From Tyto alba (taxonomy: Eukaryota; Chordata; Aves; Strigiformes; Tytonidae): a stretch of DNA of 64,000 nt. The notes beneath the pieces were generated by a model. It was not told the DNA's origin and made no database searches. It was given only the letters and a program-made list of their open reading frames with translations. Shown piece after piece: positions 50,285-64,000 of this stretch (position 1 is the stretch's first letter; each line of letters begins with the position of its first letter). The stretch spans positions 12,074,819 through 12,138,818 of the forward strand of contig NW_024881316.1 in assembly GCF_018691265.1 (NCBI RefSeq), written 5' to 3'. Both the position numbers and the translations under genes were made by a program.

Positions 50285-51925
50285 CATCAAAAGGAGAAGC
50301 ATAATTTGCAGTAGTTGAAACTACTGCCCACCTGTATGAGAAGATCAGGTTCGAGACCATACAAGAAAACTAAAGGTGCACAGATCCATGGGACCTGATG
50401 AGATACATCCACGGGTTCTGAGGAAACTGGCGGATGAAGTGGCTAAACCACTGTGTATCATATTTGAGAAGCCGTGGCAGTCCTGTGAAATTCCCAGTGA
50501 CTGGAAAAGGGGAAACATAATCTCCATTTCTAAAGAGGGAAGAAAGGAAGACCTGTGGAACTATAGGCCAGTCAGTCTCACCTCTGTGCCTAGCAAGGTC
50601 ATGGAGCAGATCCTCCTGCAAACTATGCTAGCGAACATGTCAAATAAGGAGGTGATTGGTGACAGCCAGCATGGTTTCGCTAAGGGCAAATCAGGTCCGA
50701 CAAATTTGGTGGCCTTCTTCAAAGGGGATACAGCATTGGTGGAGAAAGGAAGAGCAACTGATGCCATCTAAATGGACTTGTGCAAAATTCTTGACACTGT
50801 CCCGCATGACATCTTTGTCGCTAAATTGGAGAGACATGGATTAGATGGATGGACCACTCGGTGGATAAGGAATTGGCTGGATGGTCACAGTCAGAGAGTT
50901 GAGGTTAACGATTCGATGTCCAAGTGGACACCAGTGTCGAGTGGCGTTCCTCGGGGGTCGGTGCTGGGACCAGTGATGTTTAAGATCTTTGTTGGTGACA
51001 TGGACAGTGGGACTGAGTGCACCTACAGCAAGTTTGCCAATGACACCAAGCCATATGGTGCGATCAACAAGCTGGAGGGAAGGGCTGGCATCCAGAGGGA
51101 CCTGGACAGGCTTGAGAGGGGGGTCCGTGCAAACCTCCTGAAGTTCAACAAGGCCAAGTACAAGGGCCTGCACATGGATCATGGCAATCCCAAGCACAAA
51201 TACAGGCTGGGTAATGAGTGGATTGAGAGCAGCCCTGTGGAGAATGACTTGGGGGTGTTGGTTGATGAGAAGGTCAGCATGACCCGGCAATGCGTGCTTG
51301 CAGCCCAGAAAGCCAACCACATCCTGGGATGCACCAAGAGAAGTGTGGCCGGGAGGTCGAGGAAGGGGATTCTCCCCCTCTACTCCACTCTCATGAGATC
51401 CCACCTGGAGTGCTGTGTCCAGCCCCCACCATAAGAAGAACATGGGCCTGCTCGAGCAAGTCCAGAGGAGGCCATGAAGATGATCAGGGGGCTGGAGCAC
51501 CTCCCTTATGAGGCCAGGCTGAGAGAGCTGGGGTGGTTCAGCCTGGAGAAGAGAAGGCTCCAGGGGAGACCTTATAGTGGCCTGACAGTACTTAAAGGGG
51601 GCTACATGGGTAAGGTGGGGAGGGACTCTTGTATCAGGGGAGGTAGTGGTAGGTTGACAAGGGTAACGATGGTTTTAAAGTGAAAGAGGGCAGATTTAGA
51701 TTAGATATAAGGAAGAAATTATTTCCTGTGAGGGTGGTGAGGCACTGGCACAGGGTGCCCAGAGAAGCTGTGGCTGCCCCCTCCCTGGAAGGGTTCAAGG
51801 CCAGGTTGGACAGGGCTTTAAACAACTGGCTGTAGTGGAAGGTGTCCCTGCCCATGGCAGGGGGGTTGGAACTAGATGGTCTTTAAGGTCCCTTCCAACC
51901 CAAACCATGCTATATCTCAATGAAA
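50285..51925 (+). mobile_element. CR1 LINE, 5'-truncated and mutated copy
   Basis: Plus-strand text encodes the reverse transcriptase half of CR1 ORF2. [20 protein letters not shown] is followed by [20 protein letters not shown], then SGVPRGSVLGPV, and later RDLDRLERGVRANLLKFNKA. The tail ends GGTCCCTTCCAACCCAAACC, the hallmark CR1 3' end. The copy is dead. A TAA interrupts the frame at 50769-50771, a second stop is at 51432-51434, and further stops and shifts follow after 51680. The catalytic FADD motif reads FAND at about 51036. The upstream boundary near 50285 is approximate and no target-site duplication was found. Confidence 0.92.
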
Positions 51926-54900
51926 TACAGTAATAAATCAACAAGTAGTAAATGAAAGGCATGCATGCTCTGACTTGCATTTGTAGGTACCTCAGTGTGT
52001 GTGGGAAAGGGTACAGGTGAAAAAGGCATTTGTACAAGTTTCTGAGCAGGTTGTATGCAATGAAGTCAAACTGCCTGCTTGTTGAAGGAGAGATTTTAAA
52101 CCTGCCTGTAAGTCAAATAGCCAGCTTTCTAACCACACACATCCCACACCTACATTTTTGTGTTCTGCAGCTTTCATGTTGGTCAAATAAAAAGCATCAG
52201 CATCACATCTACTTGTTTGCATTCAGGACCAATATGTTTTCTTTGCACTTTAAATACTGTTTAGAGCTCTCTTTATGAGCTTCAATTAGGAGTTTGCTAT
52301 GGAGGGCTTATTAGAGCAGTTTTATTGGTACTTTAACACATTTTCTTTGTTAAAAGCTAGTTTAGAAGCTAGTTTAAGAAGCTTGTAAATGGGAGCCACA
52401 GTGAGCTGTCTGTTCCACTGACAAACGTGTATCAACAGGCCTCCCAGAGGGTTCCTCAAATCACCCCTGCGTGAGCATCCACGGTGAGCCCCAGCATCTA
52501 CCAGGCTCTCAGGAAAGGGAGTTGGATGGGGACATCAGGAAATAAATATTAATTCTGGAATTCTGGGGAAAAAACAACCCACAAACTGGAAGTTTTACAT
52601 TTGATATAAACTCAAGATGTATGACACATCCAGTCAATTTGGTATCCAGAGAAATCAGGTCAATAAAACACAAAGCGATCACCCAGACCGGTTTCACCAG
52701 CAGAAGCAGAGGTCAGGACTGGGAGTGAAGAAACTATCCTGCTACTCATGTTTTCCATCCAGGGCTCAAGCTGGAGAAAGCCACAGCATCAGGCCCCCTT
52801 CTCTCCTGGCTGTGACCTGAGGAAAGCCTCCCTCTTGTCTCTGGAGACTCTGCACCGGGGCAGGCCTAGCTGGGAAGACCCCATCCCTGTTCAAGGCGTA
52901 GTGGAGAGCACCTGAGGGGCCATGTTTGTCATCACGACCCACGCACGTCCGCTTGCCTCTGGAGCAGAAACCATGTGTGCTGGTTTCCGTTTTCTCTTTC
53001 AGTACAGTTCTTGTTTTAAAGGCACCTTTAGGTGAATTGTGGCTCCTGAAGAGTGGTCCCTGGGAACAGGGAAAGCCTCTGCAGCAGAGGAAGGAGCGTG
53101 AGGGTCTCCCCAAGAGTGCTGCCTACCCCAAGAGGCACCTACAGCCCCTCTCAGGCGGGAGGACAATTTAAACTAGTCCATGTTTTGGATTCTCCCTCAA
53201 GTGCTGTAGCTCTTTTCGGAAGTGGCCGCCCCATCCCCACCAGCTCCCCGCAGCTCCCCAGCTTCCCCAGGCAGGGTCCCCCCCTGCAGCCAGACTCCCA
53301 TTTGGGCAGCTGCCCTGCCAAACCCCTGAGGATGCCATGTCAGCACGGCTGCCATCCTCCGGCCAAAAAGGCGCCGTCCGTCCCCTGCAGCCGCCTTTCT
53401 GCGAATGCCTGCAAAGCCCACGCTCACAAGGGTCCCCCCGCAGAAACACCGGCCGCGACTGCTGAAGCAAGCTTCGGAGTAGGTGGAAAGTAACCCCTCC
53501 AGATCCCTTGGGGAGTGCTACAGAGTAGCTAAACAAGTCTGTTTCATTAGCCACATTTATATTTTCCTAGGAAAAGTATGCAAGTAAATATTTTCTCCAG
53601 GCTTTTCTGTTTTCTCTCCTCTTTTTCTTGGCTCCTTTTTTCCCTCTAAACCTACAGTACATCACTCTCAACGACTTAAATAGTGAAAACTGTCTACAGT
53701 TTATCTAAGGATCAAACAGCTGTTGTCTTCACAGGCCTTTTTTATTAATATGAATTAATGTTTTCCAACTTATTTCCTACATTTCTGCTGGGAAGAATAA
53801 CCCTTCCCAGAAGCATTCTTTGGCAGATAGCAAAATAATTTGAGTAGCAGATATATGATCTCATTTTTTTCTGGACAGATTACAAATTGGAGATTGGCTA
53901 AAAGTGGATGAACACAATAAGTATTTTAATCTTGCAGTGATTTCATGTGCCTAAATGCTTCAGCTGCCTACACTTTCCAAACTATGAGCTGCATCCTTAA
54001 GCACTTAAACTGTCTCTAATTGCAGAGGATACTGTGGCCCAGACCTACTGTAATGGAAGAGGGAGTGGGTTGTTTCCATTTTTGTGTCACTGCAGAGGTC
54101 TCTGAGCATTAACTACTTGCCTGACCAGTGTTTCTCAGATTAAGTGCTTTGGAAACACGATTGTTGAAGTCCTACTCCAGCCTGACATTCGCAGAAATAG
54201 GTTGCTTTTGACATAGCTGGACTGCTCCTTCTCTGCAGCTGGATCCTGCACAGTGGGTCTGGAAGTAAAGGCCTAAAAGCACTGCCTTAGAAATGTTCTA
54301 ATATTATCTTCCAGGGAGCGTCTTCACTGCTTTAAACTGCTTTAAACAGCTTCATGGAGAGTCAGTCCTTCTAAAAGATTGCTGTTGAGCCTGAGAGCAT
54401 TCCCAGATTTATTCATATGAGCTTTATAATCTACACATATGTTGCAGAGACTTTTGTCATTTGATGTAGGTATTTTCAGAGCTCTTGCTGACCCTGCTTA
54501 GTTACGGCAGTGACATGTGAACCAGCACAATTCCACGTCTCGCCACTTCTGAAACAAGTGATTGTGCATATATCTTCCACTGAGAGTTGAAGATCTCTGT
54601 GATATGCACCCAGGGGAGTGATGGATGTTCATCAGAGACACAGCAGATGGAAGAGAAACTGTTGACTCTCAACTCCAACTATTCCTCCTTTTGGAGAGGG
54701 TTTAGAATTAATTTCCAATTACATCTACTCAGTGTAAATATGTTGTTGGCTATAAGGAGTTTTTCCATGTAAGTACTGTGTTCCTCAATAGTCCTTGCTT
54801 TTTCAGTGCTGCTCTCTAGGCAAGACAGGAATGATAAATAACTAGGATCCCAGTCTCCTCTGCATCTCAAATTACATTCCAGTATAATTTTTGGAAATCC

Positions 54901-56280
54901 TGAAGCAGGTAGTTCATTGCCCTTCTGTGATGTTTGATAAGCAGTGTATATGAAATTATAAGTTGATGGGAAAACTCTCAGTAATCTCTTGGAGCCTTGC
55001 ACCAGATCTCTGCTCTGTCAAACCATGTGGAAAGGACTGAGTATACTGATAAAGTATTGGGAAGATTGCCCTCTTCCTTCTGAAGACGACTGAACGGAGG
55101 ATCCTGCTGAGCTATAACAGTCACTGGTACAGCCGGGAGGTGCTGACACCTGTGGCAGGTCTGTTACCTCTGTGAACTAAACCTGGGCTGGGCACGGTGC
55201 ATGTCCTGACCAGCCCTGCCCTGTAATAATGTGAGCTGGAGTGATTTATTTAAATCTGTACCAATTTTGCACCTCGGTTCTTTTTTCTTTCTTTGCATTT
55301 CATATAATTCCTTCTGTTTTCCTACTTGCCCCCTTGATTATCTTCTTCCTTCGTGAGGGTTTTTCTGTATATAGGTGATAGAAGCAGCCAAACAAAACAA
55401 TACAGGATTTTATGTTGTAAGAGACAAGTCGTATGAGAGTGATCTTCACAAAACCGATTTCTTGGCACTTCAGTCTCCTTTAGGCCTTGCACGTAGCTGC
55501 AAACTAGTGGGCAGGTTTTCATCAGTATCTTTAATCAGGTTTCAAGACACTATAAAAACACAACAAAAATCATAAAAATTCCTTTTGTCTCAAACACATA
55601 CCTTAGCAGTAAGGGATGTATCCCTAAATATTTCCTCAGGAAAAATTAATGAAGCAAATTAAAGGAAAAATTCTTTCAAGCTGTTCCAAACAAACTCATT
55701 TCACAGCCTTTTATCATGCTTCCTTGCCGTTTGGGAAATTTATTTAAGTTATTAAAAAATTCCCTAAAATTCTCAGCTGAAAAGTTGGCTTCTGTTTTTT
55801 CTACAAAGCTAACTCACCTGATTTGTCAGAACAGCTCGAAAATGAAGTGCTAACTGGTGGGTTTTATTGAAAGGAAACCAAGTGGAACAACATATGTATT
55901 TTCTTAGGAAACTAAAAAGCTCACAGTCCTGTGGTGTTCCTTGGGGTAAATTCTTTGTTATGAATTACAACCTGCTTACTGATGAGTTGTTAATAAAAAG
56001 TAGACCTGCTGGGCCATTATTTTTTTCCACACAGTATACCCAGTTTAGTTTTTTTTTTTTTTAACGTTTTCATTAATGCACTGAGTGTGAATAAATCTGT
56101 TTCCAATTTGTAATTGTTTTCCCTTCATCTGGACATTAATTTATTGCCAAATCTAACACTCTTCTATTTTTAATATCCCTCCAAACTGAAGAGCTGTTTT
56201 AAAAAGAAAGAAGGAGATTAGAAGAAAGCAGGATAGTGGGAAGGATATCTCTCTCTCCCTCCCTCCCTCAATCTCTCTCT
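51926..56280. other. Gene-poor stretch with a CpG-rich patch
   Basis: No exon or transposon was recognised apart from the CpG-rich patch at 53206-53465. The remainder is AT-rich. Confidence 0.5.
53206..53465. promoter_or_regulatory. CpG-rich patch
   Basis: About fifteen CpG dinucleotides fall in some 260 bases of C-rich sequence, clearly above the surroundings. A plus-strand frame of 146 codons (53053-53493) spans it, with proline/serine/alanine-rich low-complexity content and no recognisable domain. It could be a small CpG-island promoter of an unannotated transcript or simply GC-rich sequence. Confidence 0.3.
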
Positions 56281-56941
<661 letters not shown>

Positions 56942-59900
56942 CACTCTCGTTCCCCCTCTCTCTCTCTCTCCTTATATATTTCCTTCTTTCTCCCTTTCTC
57001 TCCTAGATCATATCCCAGAATCTGGGACCAGGAGAAAGGGGCACTGGGGCTCTCCTGGGGCCCCACTGTGTTTGGAAACAACAGCTGCCAGCTGAACTCA
57101 TATGTAGTTGACAAAATGGTCTGAAAGAAACACTGGAATCAAAATAGAAACAGATGGTAACCTAAGGTGGCAGTACAACTTCATTTAATGTGGGTTGGCT
57201 TTTTATTTGTTTAATTTATTTGTTTATTTTTTAACTAAGCATCTCTTTGCATGGGGGAGCCTCCTTCCTCACTCATTACTGATCTGTAATCTGAGCAATA
57301 GCAGCAAAACTCATTTGTTGAAGATGAAGGGATTAAGCAGAAGGCAGTCAAATGCCAGTGCATTTCAATGGATATTATTAACAAGTGGCTCTCTTGCTGC
57401 TTCAGTTCAACACATTTGCATGTGTTCACATGAACTGGGGGCACGAGTCCAATCCGTAATGATGGAGCATTACTATCACAGTTAGGAAAATCTGTGGAAT
57501 TATCACCAAAAAATGTGTCTATTTTCTGGCCTGTTTCTTGCCATGAGGAGGATGTATGGAGGAGAGAAAGGGGAAGGGAGGTTCCTGGGGTGTTTTCAGA
57601 AGCAGCAGCTACTGGTGGTGGCAAATTCCTTGGCAGGCTTTAAGCTGTGCTTGTGCATGTGAAGAGAGACGCCGGGAGAGGGCTGGAGATGCATAAAATC
57701 AAAGCAGCTGACGTGGGATCCCTGAAGCAGTGCTCCTCAGCTGCAGGGGGTGCAGCCAACAGCCCAGTCATGGTGGGTCTGAGGGGTGCTGCATGCAGCC
57801 AGCACCAGGGCTGGAACCGCGAGCACCAGGGCACGTGGAGCTGCCTGCTCTGTGATGCTCTCGCATGCCCTGGCCAAGAGAGCTGCCTCCAGAGAGCAGG
57901 GTGTTTGCGCACAATTTCTCTGTGGCCTTCCACCTACCACCTGCCGGGCTTCATAAAGGCCTTTTCCTTAGACTTTTGGCTGCCCCAAAAGCCAGGGACT
58001 TGGTGTTGGGGGGCAAATAGGCACCAGCGGCCTTCTGGCTGCCTCTCAGGCAGAAGGAAAGGAGAGCAGCATGTTTTGCTCCCTTCAGAAGCCCCTGGGT
58101 TTCCAGGGTGGAGAGCAGACACAGAAGTCGGTACATTTCTGGGCACCTGGGCTTATATTAGTCAAGGCTAATTTTTAGCAGACACTGTCTGCCCTCTTGG
58201 ACTCAGCCCTGCTGGAGAAGCCGGGGGACTCTGATGTTACTGATATTATTTTGTAACATATTAAACAGAGTCGGGAGATGGACAAAAGTACCACAATAGA
58301 TAACCATATGTGTTGTGTTTATGTAGTGATTATGCCCACTCCACGTACCAGTGTCAGATCCGTTTTTGTGACGGACTGGATGTGCTTATCCTAAAACTCC
58401 TGGCAGCAGCTGCAGGTACTTTTCACTATTCAGATAGTAGCATGGCAGCACAGGCTAGATGACACAAAATAAAGAGAAAGGAAAAAGAAACAAGCTTTCC
58501 CCCAACTCCCACATGGTGCCAGTATTCAATTCCCTGCTGTGGGGACACTCGTCCTTCACTCACAGCGATGTGAGGAGAAGTGGGAACACAGCACATTGCA
58601 GAGAGCAGTTGCAGAGTTTCTTTGTCTCAAATGCTTTTGACAGCAACTTCTGTGCTGTCTCTGCTCCCCCAAAGATGCTGGTTTTCTCACTGTGTGAACT
58701 GTGCTCTTTGGCAAGCCAGAGAAACTGATGCAGACACATTTTATATCTCAATTTTTTTTTTTTTTTTAACCCACAGTTAATTCTTCCCTTTTGCCCTGGG
58801 TTATAGGACTTATGTCCGGAAACAATAGGAGCCTAGCACCTTCCCATATGATCACTTTCTTCGTTTTAGCTGCTTGTAAAAACCTATCTTGGTCCCTTGA
58901 GTCCTAAAGAGTAATAAGTCCATTGCCTCCACAATTGCCTACTCCATCTGGGACTCTCATTGCGATTCAGTCCACACATTCAGTTCAGGTGGGATCTTCA
59001 GAAAAATCAATAACCAACATGTCTGGCAGCACTTTACTGCATGGTATCTGTGTCCTGCTTCCTGGCTGGGACTCTCAAAATACTGATGTTCTGTTGAATT
59101 GGGGTTTTTCCAAGGTTTCCAGCCACCTCTCTGCTGCTCTGTGATTTTTTTTTTCTTTCCAGTTGACTGTAATCTATCTCTCATAATCTGTATAGAGATG
59201 ACCATTCTTCCTGCTTCGCCGTTTCCCCTCTAACTGAGGCCCTGCAGTTTGCAGTGTTCAAATTATGGCCTTCAGTATTATCGAATGATGCCGCTCTTTT
59301 GGAAAGCCATGGGTGACTGCAACCTGCCAGTTATATCCTCTGCTGCTGTTGGTGTCCTCCTGCCACAGGACCAGGCTTTTGGAGGAGCAGGGGGCTCTGA
59401 TTCTGGGGGTGGGGGCATGGCTACAGGGTGGGCTGTGCTCCAGTACCCATAGTGTCAACTGGGCAAGGGGGGAGGTGGGGGGCATTGCTAATGGTATTTC
59501 CCACAGCTTATCTGGGGTCATGCTTATGCTGAAGCACAGAGACAGGGTTGTAGTTTCACCCACAAATGCTAAGCCAGCTTTAAGCTCTCTTGCTTGGGTA
59601 CAGGTAACAGCCTGCCTGAGGCAGCACAGAGCTGTAAAACATCACAAGCTGTAAAACTGCTAAAGTACCTGGATCTGGTCCATACTGAGCTTTCAGATAT
59701 TGCTGTTAGGTCGGGTTTGAGGGCTGATAATGTAGATCTATGTGACTGCAGGTAATGCAATGAGCTGCTGTGCGGCCCTTCCCCCGGGGAAAGGAACAGA
59801 GCTCTGCGCTGGGCTGAAATTGCCTTTTTCACCTCATTCATGTGGATTCAGCCATTTATACCTGGGGAAATATCATTGCTGATTTAGTACAGGGAAAGTG

Positions 59901-62900
59901 AGGCACAAGGAGATTAATGACTGATTTTCAGTCACATTGGCCATCCCTACCTATTGCTAATGGACATATAATGTAGCCTGGTCAGTACTTCTGAAGAAAT
60001 CGAGCCTCAGCTGACTTATTTAACGTCACAGAGGCAATACCTGGAGAAGTACTGACCCCATAAAACCCGAGTCCCTTGACAGTGGGACAACTGGGAGGCC
60101 TTTCTTCCCCTCTCCATAAGTATCTTCCTTGAGCAAAGACTAACAAAGCTTTGGCAATGTTGAGAATGGTCTGATTTGGTGTAATTACTCATTTTGCTGA
60201 GGCTGTCCCTGACTCAGTGCTTCTAAATGCTTTTGAACCTGAAGCCTGCAGAAAGGTGTTGGTCTATGTGATAGAGAGTTATATTTATGAGGAGCTCCTA
60301 CTTCGTGAGTAAGGAAGGCTGTTGATGACTCTGGTTTTTGGTTTCCCCTGCCATCACACTTGTTTCTCTTCAAGGGGCAGGAAGGGTGAGCACTGAGGTC
60401 CTCTGGAGAGATAGGGACTCTTGTGACTCTCTCTCCAAACAGTGATAAGCAATTGCACTTTTGGAACTGTACTGCCAAACACTGACATAATTTCAGCTCT
60501 AGACATGCCATTGCCACCGACCAGCATAAGCATCACCAGCTTTAACCTGGCCTTTGCCATTATTGAAAAGTCAAAAAGGCTTTCTAAGCTGGCAGCTGAA
60601 GGATCGAGCAGCTTACCAGTCCTGTGGAGGTGCTGCATGAGGTGGCTTTGGAGCACATGAAGTCTGTCATCTAATGGCAGGGGCATCTTCACAGGGCTAC
60701 TCTTCCATATAAAGAAAGAATGCCCCTTTAATGTGGCATCAGAGAAAATTCTTCAAAGACATCTTGCAATTTGTAATTGTCTATATCTTTATGTAGATTT
60801 ACATTATATGTGGATTCCAAACAAAAGGAACCCTTTAAGGAACCATTTTTTTTTTTTTTAAAAAAAAAAAAAAAGTGTGTAGGTTGATCGTTTTACAAAG
60901 TATTGGTAGCTGACCATAATTCTCCTCACTAACAATACAATGACCAACATGTGGGTATTTCTTCTTTAGAAACAACTCGTTTTCATCTTTTAGAATAAAA
61001 AAATATGTTAAAATATAAAAAGATGTTTAGAGAAAAAGATGAAATTAATCTTAATGGTCTAGCCCAATTCCTTGTCAGGTGGAAACAGATAAAGTATCGC
61101 CCAGAAATATTTGCCCCTTATGTACTTAAATTCACAAAATTGTTCTGTCATGTGTGTTGGTAACTTCATATTCAGGAAGTTACCAAGTCATTCATCTCCC
61201 AGTGCTTATGGAGAAGAACCAGACGCATCGTCTTTTTAACATTTTTTGATAGTTAGGCTGTCCTTATGGTTCCATTTATGGTCAGTGCTTAGCACTAGGT
61301 CCATGGTGAAGCAGTACCATTGCACTGTGGCACTGTAAAGAACTTCAGATTAGCAGATTCAGAATGGAAAAGACTTATCCTAAGGCTCATTGCTACAAAA
61401 ATCCGTGAGTAAACAGCAAAGCACTGTGTAACTATCCCATTTCCTACAAAGATAAAAAGAAAATCTTCAAATGATCTGAATATCAAAATGCAACTTATCT
61501 GTATATATTACAGGGGAAAAATCCATCAAGAATACAATGTAAAACTTTAGATTACATTTTTCTCCTCATCTATCCTATGATTGATGTTAAAGGAAAAATA
61601 CATGAAGAATAAGGAAAAAAAAAACACCTTTATTACTTTATTAATTTAGTGCCATAGTCAAATTCAAAATATTCTCAATCATTGAAAATCCAAGGCACTT
61701 TGTGTTTTGCAAGTATGCCACTGGGGAAAGGTTCTGCTTGAAGAGGTGTGTAAGTAGCTTTATTCTATTTATTTTTAGGTGGATTTCATGTAGGCATTTA
61801 GTTAAATATCAGCAGAACCTGAAATCATCAATGCAGTTTCTTGTCATACCCTTCTCCTGTATCCTGGCCCATGACATGTGGCACATTATACATTAATCAG
61901 CCTTCCCAAGCACTGGTTCATAAAATTGCTATGAACTGCATGCATTTGCATCACATGATATTTAGCAGGAATAAATTATCTGCTATAAAGGAATTTTAGT
62001 TTTGTGGTGGGTTTTTTTGTTTGTTTTTTTTTTGTTTGTTTTTTTTTTCAAATAAATATCTATATACTTTCCTTATAACCAGGCTGGACTTAATGAATCT
62101 GATCTTATTTCATCTCAGGAGCAAAGATGTTTCAGGCTGGTTAACAAAGAATCTTGGCTCAGGCCACAGACTCTGTGTGAGAATTTGATGATTATTTGAG
62201 AATTAGATGATTATTAAACCATAGAAACTGAGTGGAAACACTGGTCCCATCATCACTGCAGAGCAGATGGACAGGAAAATAAATACATAACTTTCCCTGT
62301 GCTGATATTGAAAATTAGAGTTTTACACCTGCCTTTATCGTAGATTTATTGTATGACTAAGACAAAATAATTTTCAAAGGCAATTTTATCACCAGGGCAC
62401 CAAAGCATCAGTGAAAGCCAAAGGGAGTAAGCGAGCAAGTTTGAACCTCTGAGCTACAATGTCTGTGTCCCAGCCCTCCACCCCTGACGTGGTTATAATT
62501 CTTCCAATCTTCCAAGCTATTTTTCTTTTTATAGCACAGGCAGTTTTTGGAGGGAGCTAACTGACCAGCCAGGAATGGCTGGAAATTCAAGATTTCCATT
62601 TTGTGTGACAATACAGCATGTCAAAAAAGATTTCGTTCTCACTGAAAGGAAAAATCTCTTTGCCTCATGAAGAAGAAACTTCTGGCAATTTTTTCCCTTC
62701 AGGAATGTCAAGATAATTTCTTCTGACTTCTAAAAAATGAAACAGAGCGGCCAGCTACCCCAACACAACTTCCTCTGTACAGGTTGTCATGGAGCCTAAG
62801 TGATCTGGACGATTTGGACTCCAGGGGGAATTATTTCCTTCTTGAACTAAAATGAATTGAAACAGACCTGAGATAGTTGTCCTTGTCAAATATATTTACA

Positions 62901-64000
62901 TGGATTTACACTGCTGAACAGGTCTGTTAGACAACAAAACCAAAAAACTAATTTTTAACTTGCAGGTCTTCAGACAACATCTCTGCCCTGGCTGATAGAT
63001 TGTCTCTGGTTGCTCCCACATTGCTTAAATCATTCTCTAGGTATGAAAAACTCTTGGCTTAAAGGGCTTCCCAGGATGATGGCAGAACTGCACTAAAATG
63101 TAAAAAGGAGCCAACCAGATTGCAATAGTTACCTCCCTGATGCCCTCTCCAACAGCTTTGTATAGTTTATGGATGCTTTTTAACCTCTCCAGTGTAATTA
63201 GTTCTTGGATGGACCTATCTGAATTGGTTGTGAGGTCCTCAGAAAGTCTAAGCTCTTTATATCATCAAGCTTTGTCAAAATTGCCAGGAAAACACAATTT
63301 CTGAGAGATTAAAGCAGAACAGTGAACACAAAGTAGCTCCTCAAAGTGTCCATGCTAAATGACAAAGTCCTCACTGGGAAAGCTAAATCAGTGCAATTCA
63401 TTCCAAGGAATTCATAAATTACCCTAGAATTATGCACTGAGATATTGTGAGAACAAATGACAGAGGAGAGTCTTGTTGCAAGAGGTCCTACTTCTCACTG
63501 AGTAGAAGTGAATTGTACCTGTTTAACTGCTTATCCCTGGCTTTTGAGAAGAGATCATAAAATAGGGATGGAGGGTAACATGGAAGACTTCCAGTCCATC
63601 CTTCTGCCATGAGAAAGTGTTCTTCAGGCATCACTGTCAGCTGTTTACCCAGCTTCTCCTCAGGAGCCTTCAGTGATGGAGCCTTCCCGAAGGCAATGTA
63701 TTCTGGTGCTTCCAAATAACTTTTTCTAATGCCCAGACTAAAAATTCTTGATTGCATACTGTGCTTATTATTTCTAACTCTAAATACTTAAGTGATGAAC
63801 AACAGGGGAATGATTCTCTTTCCCACCAAAGTCACCTTTTATGTATTTGAAGACTTATCCATGTTTATAGTAGGAAATTAAACATGATGGGGATCATTCT
63901 CTGGCACTGGGTCAACTGGCATGTAGCAGCCTGGATCTATTCTAGCAACCTCCTTCAACATCTAATACAGTCTGATCACATTAAATCTGCCAACGGGGAA
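56942..64000. other. Gene-poor right end, no supported gene
   Basis: A GC-richer segment lies at about 57650-58130, with a 174-codon plus-strand open frame of no recognisable identity. It also holds a T14A15 palindrome (60846-60874) and a T/TG-rich run at about 62010-62050. Open frames near 60.35-60.69 kb are unassigned. No transposon was recognised. Confidence 0.5.
60846..60874. repeat. T14A15 perfect inverted repeat
   Basis: Fourteen T are followed directly by fifteen A, a perfect A/T palindrome able to form a hairpin or to exclude nucleosomes. Confidence 0.92.

Noticed and set aside
50841..51500. 219-codon minus-strand open frame
   Set aside because: It is the antisense shadow of the CR1 reverse transcriptase frame.
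53053..53493. 146-codon plus-strand frame
   Set aside because: It is Pro/Ser/Ala-rich low complexity in CpG-rich DNA, with no domain and the opposite strand also open.
57647..58171. 174-codon plus-strand frame
   Set aside because: No recognisable domain, no exon signals, and GC-rich sequence where stops are rarer. Kept only as a remark.

Overview
The window looks like vertebrate nuclear DNA, most probably from a bird. Long non-coding stretches surround short GT-AG exons. It carries two CR1-type non-LTR retrotransposon copies with the typical avian CR1 3' end, and an LTR of a type I associate with bird endogenous retroviruses. No bacterial-style gene organisation, tRNA, rRNA or CRISPR array was seen. 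I cannot name the species or chromosome.

Left part (1 to about 12 kb). The only gene I can support is on the minus strand: the first five coding exons of a HUNK-like (AMPK-related/SNF1 family) serine/threonine kinase. The exons are 11629-11880, 10377-10669, 5956-6011, 4691-4829 and 183-310. They join in frame for 289 codons without a stop or frameshift, and every junction is GT-AG. The VAIK lysine, HRD, DFG, APE and activation-loop threonine are present, but the glycine-rich loop is atypical. The rest of the kinase domain and the C-terminal tail lie beyond the left edge. From memory, the protein is too far from HUNK itself to be its orthologue and reads as a paralogue. Intron 2 holds a small CpG-dense patch, and intron 4 holds an unassigned open frame.

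Middle and right (12-64 kb). This is gene-poor DNA upstream of the kinase. A minus-strand CR1 at about 19.26-20.83 kb is split by a 1,084-bp solo LTR (19290-20373) with a perfect 5-bp target-site duplication. A plus-strand, 5'-truncated and mutated CR1 lies at about 50.29-51.92 kb. Three long polypyrimidine tracts, all with pyrimidines on the plus strand, sit at 39.1 kb (CCTT), 48.7 kb (CTCCT) and 56.3 kb (CTTT, 513 bp perfect). There are also a C25A9 run, several A/T homopolymers, a helically phased pair of CRE-like sites at 34.6 kb and a CpG-rich patch at 53.2 kb. Several open frames of about 90-175 codons occur, but none has support beyond being open.

No multi-gene system is visible. The most biologically interesting object is the divergent HUNK-like kinase. 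The most clearly readable history is the LTR-in-CR1 nesting.
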